A stretch of 61,957 bases of DNA from Prevotella sp. (GTDB lineage: Bacteria; Bacteroidota; Bacteroidia; Bacteroidales; Bacteroidaceae): assembly GCA_017557405.1 (NCBI GenBank), contig JAFYYV010000032.1, positions 1-61,957 on the forward strand, read 5' to 3'. This document shows positions 60,274 through 61,957 of this stretch, one piece after another. The position numbers and the translations under genes were made by a program. The notes below the pieces were generated by a model. It saw only the letters and a list, made by a program, of their open reading frames with translations, ran no database searches and was not told where the DNA came from. How positions within the stretch are numbered: the stretch's first letter is position 1; every line of letters starts with the position of its first letter.

Positions 60274-61566
60274 GTGAAAAAGAATACTTTGATTCTGACT
60301 GTAGCGTGTTGGCTGATGGGCTTGAGCTCAGTGTTTGGTGAAGTGGATCCGAATTTCCACATCTACATTTGCTTCGGCCAATCGAACATGGAAGGCAACG
60401 CACGTTGGGAGAGTATCGACAACTATGTCGATTCGCGTTTCCAAATGTTGGCAACATGCAATTTCTCAAGTCCCAGCCGTACCTTGGGCAAATGGTATAC
60501 GGCAAAATGTCCCATCGTCAGCCCCAACGGAGGATTAGGGCCGACCGATTATTTCGGACGCACAATGGTAGCAGCAATGCCAACTGACGTGAAAATCGGA
60601 GTGATAGCCGTAGCAATGGGTGGTAGTCCCATCGAGATGTTCGATAAGGACAAGTACCAACAAAAAATGAAAGATAACCCAACAGAATGGTGGGTGACAT
60701 TGGCAAAGAATCACTATGGTAGCAACCCTTACGGTCGTATCATCGATATGGCGAAGAAGGCCCAGGAAGTGGGTGTCATTAAGGGAATCTTGCTGCATCA
60801 AGGTTGTTCGAACTGCAATGACTCCAACTGGCCGAACATGGTGAAGAAGATTTACAACGACATGCTGACCGACCTCAACCTGAATGCTGCAGATGTGCCT
60901 CTGTTCGTAGGCGAGGTGGAATATGAGAATATGGGTGGTGGTTGCTCCAGTCACAACCAACAAGTGCAACGCATTCCCTCTGTTATTCCTACGGGACATG
61001 TGGTGAAAGCCAACATGATACCTGGCAACGGAAACGACCCTTGGCATTTTTCGGCAAGTGGTTACCGTATCTTCGGCAGACGCTACGCCTTTGAGGTGCT
61101 GAAAGTGCTGGGAGTGCCTACACAGAAGAATCCCGATTACCAATTGCCAGACAACTTGCAGAAGTTCTTTGGCGTGAAAAACCTCAAGGCTGACGATGTA
61201 ACCCTCAACATAGGAAAAAGCAAGCGACCTGTCGTGAATGCTGTCTATAACGATGGACATTCTGAGAATGTCAGCGCTGACGTAACTTACACTAGCGACG
61301 ACTTCGAGTTAAGCAGCAGTGGTACCGTGAAGAGCATGGTAGCAAAGAAAGGTATTGTTACCGCGACTTATACCGACTTCACAGGCGAAGAACATGTAAT
61401 AAATATAAATGTAAATGTGGTGGATCCTACTGGCGTCGAAAGCATTGAAGATGATTCGCAATCAATATCTCAGAAGGTTTTTACACCCGATGGACGTCGC
61501 GTTAAAGCTGACAAACTGCAGCCTAGCATTTATATTAAAAATGGTAAGAAGGTGGTATTGAAATAG
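60274..61566 (+). CDS. Secreted SASA/CE6-type carbohydrate acetylesterase with sorting tail
   Basis: The 430-residue protein has a signal peptide ('KKNTLILTVACWLMGLSSVFG'), a sialate/xylan acetylesterase domain (about 25-265) with the nucleophile motif 'CFGQSNMEG', 'VIAVAMGGSPIEMF', 'ILLHQGCSN' and the catalytic His in 'NDPWHFSASGYRIFG'. A Big-like beta domain (about 300-375) and a tail 'VFTPDGRRVKADKLQPSIY' ending 'NGKKVVLK' follow, as in T9SS-sorted proteins. The family removes O-acetyl groups from xylan or sialic acids; both fit this window (GH115 locus, sialidase). The start is GTG at 60274, chosen for the complete signal peptide. Confidence 0.88.
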   Translation: MKKNTLILTVACWLMGLSSVFGEVDPNFHIYICFGQSNMEGNARWESIDNYVDSRFQMLATCNFSSPSRTLGKWYTAKCPIVSPNGGLGPTDYFGRTMVAAMPTDVKIGVIAVAMGGSPIEMFDKDKYQQKMKDNPTEWWVTLAKNHYGSNPYGRIIDMAKKAQEVGVIKGILLHQGCSNCNDSNWPNMVKKIYNDMLTDLNLNAADVPLFVGEVEYENMGGGCSSHNQQVQRIPSVIPTGHVVKANMIPGNGNDPWHFSASGYRIFGRRYAFEVLKVLGVPTQKNPDYQLPDNLQKFFGVKNLKADDVTLNIGKSKRPVVNAVYNDGHSENVSADVTYTSDDFELSSSGTVKSMVAKKGIVTATYTDFTGEEHVININVNVVDPTGVESIEDDSQSISQKVFTPDGRRVKADKLQPSIYIKNGKKVVLK

Positions 61567-61587
61567 CCCGAAAAGGTGGTTTTATCA

Positions 61588-61629
61588 TAAAAAAACGGAA
61601 AAACTTTAGGTTTTTTCGTTTTTTTTATT
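61588..61629 (+). terminator. Terminator after the esterase gene
   Basis: AAAAACGGAAAAAC pairs with GTTTTTTCGTTTTT and continues into a T run. Confidence 0.75.
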
Positions 61630-61637
61630 TAAGTTTG
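61630..61637 (+). promoter_or_regulatory. -7 box upstream of the last gene
   Basis: TAAGTTTG matches TAnnTTTG; no clear -33 box lies at the usual spacing, and the leader would be about 85 nt. Confidence 0.45.
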
Positions 61638-61726
61638 CAACTTGAAACAAAATGAGAGAGGGGAAATTACGCCTTTTTCATTAATGTCAGTGTATAAAAA
61701 CCGAATCATAAAACTTAAACAGTGAA

Positions 61727-61957
61727 ATGATGGACTCTCAAGAAAACATCCTTGAACAAGGGAAAATGGAAGTTGAAAACGTAGAAGAGATCAGCGGGAA
61801 TGTAGCCGAAATTGCCGAAGATGCAACTTCTCAAGTTGAAAATCAAGTTGAACAGGCTGCTGAAGAGGTTGCTGAAGCTGCAGAAGAAGCTGTTGCCGAT
61901 GCTGTTGAAGCTACAGAAGAAGTTGCTACTGAGGCTATAGAAGCTACAGAGGAAACA
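61727..61957 (+). CDS. Acidic Ala/Glu-rich protein, N-terminus only (possibly DUF349 family)
   Basis: The frame starts 'MMDSQENILEQGKMEVENVEEIS' and continues as an Ala/Glu/Val-rich acidic stretch made of repeated EAxEE-like units to the window edge. Bacteroidales DUF349 proteins often begin with such an MDS... acidic region, but the diagnostic domain lies outside the window, so this is tentative. No signal peptide. Start is one of two adjacent ATGs. Confidence 0.6.
   Translation, partial: MMDSQENILEQGKMEVENVEEISGNVAEIAEDATSQVENQVEQAAEEVAEAAEEAVADAVEATEEVATEAIEATEET

Noticed and set aside
1-61957. tRNA or rRNA genes
   Set aside because: No convincing cloverleaf or TTCGA-loop context outside coding regions was found by eye; a tRNA scan would settle it.

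Overview
The window looks like a chromosomal segment of a Bacteroidota (order Bacteroidales, probably Prevotellaceae) bacterium. This rests on SusC/SusD pairs, a one-piece hybrid two-component regulator, many TTTG-N19/20-TAnnTTTG promoters (the Bacteroidetes sigma-ABfr type), a 'smalltalk' small protein next to an HU-like protein, a men (menaquinone) cluster, and T9SS-like C-terminal tails. The genus is inference; no rRNA or tRNA gene was seen.

Layout. 0.3-4.2 kb: cation/proton antiporter, Na/Ca exchanger and queF. 4.2-16.1 kb: a polysaccharide utilisation locus (hybrid sensor/regulator, SusC, SusD, GH115 alpha-glucuronidase), probably for glucuronoxylan. 16.2-26.7 kb: menaquinone genes on the minus strand (menI-like thioesterase, menF, menD, menB, menC, and a detached menE), with ndk and a helix-hairpin-helix/beta-barrel protein on the plus strand and a DMT-family exporter at the upstream end. 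26.9-33 kb: accessory region with an AAA ATPase gene enclosed by ~153-bp near-identical inverted repeats, a candidate structured RNA, an HU-like protein, a smalltalk protein and a large surface lipoprotein. 33-37 kb: alpha-N-acetylglucosaminidase (GH89) followed by an HGSNAT-like membrane acetyltransferase. 37-43.4 kb: housekeeping genes lysS, gpsA, ald, pgi and a HAD hydrolase. 43.5-53.1 kb: outer-membrane receptor-like protein, M15 peptidase, mnmA, a large sialidase and an unrecognised exported protein. 53.1-56.0 kb: rsmA-msrC-frr-rsgA on the minus strand. 56.4-61.9 kb: YbhN-like flippase-type protein, pepD, corA, a CE6/SASA esterase, and the start of an acidic protein cut by the window end.

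The most unusual theme is repeats. (i) Several families of 7-bp tandem repeats fill intergenic gaps and also lie in frame inside genes (menF, NAGLU) or supply the start and first residues of others (mnmA, menC). (ii) A ~22-bp degenerate repeat (core GGTCAAAGCTATGCAATGA) recurs at five loci. (iii) A ~35-bp hairpin element occurs four times with compensatory stem changes. (iv) A ~100-bp element carrying TAnnTTTG boxes lies upstream of NAGLU and lysS, with decayed copies in the men cluster. (v) The ATPase gene is bracketed by long inverted repeats. All coordinates were read by eye; family assignments rest on motif recognition, not database searches.
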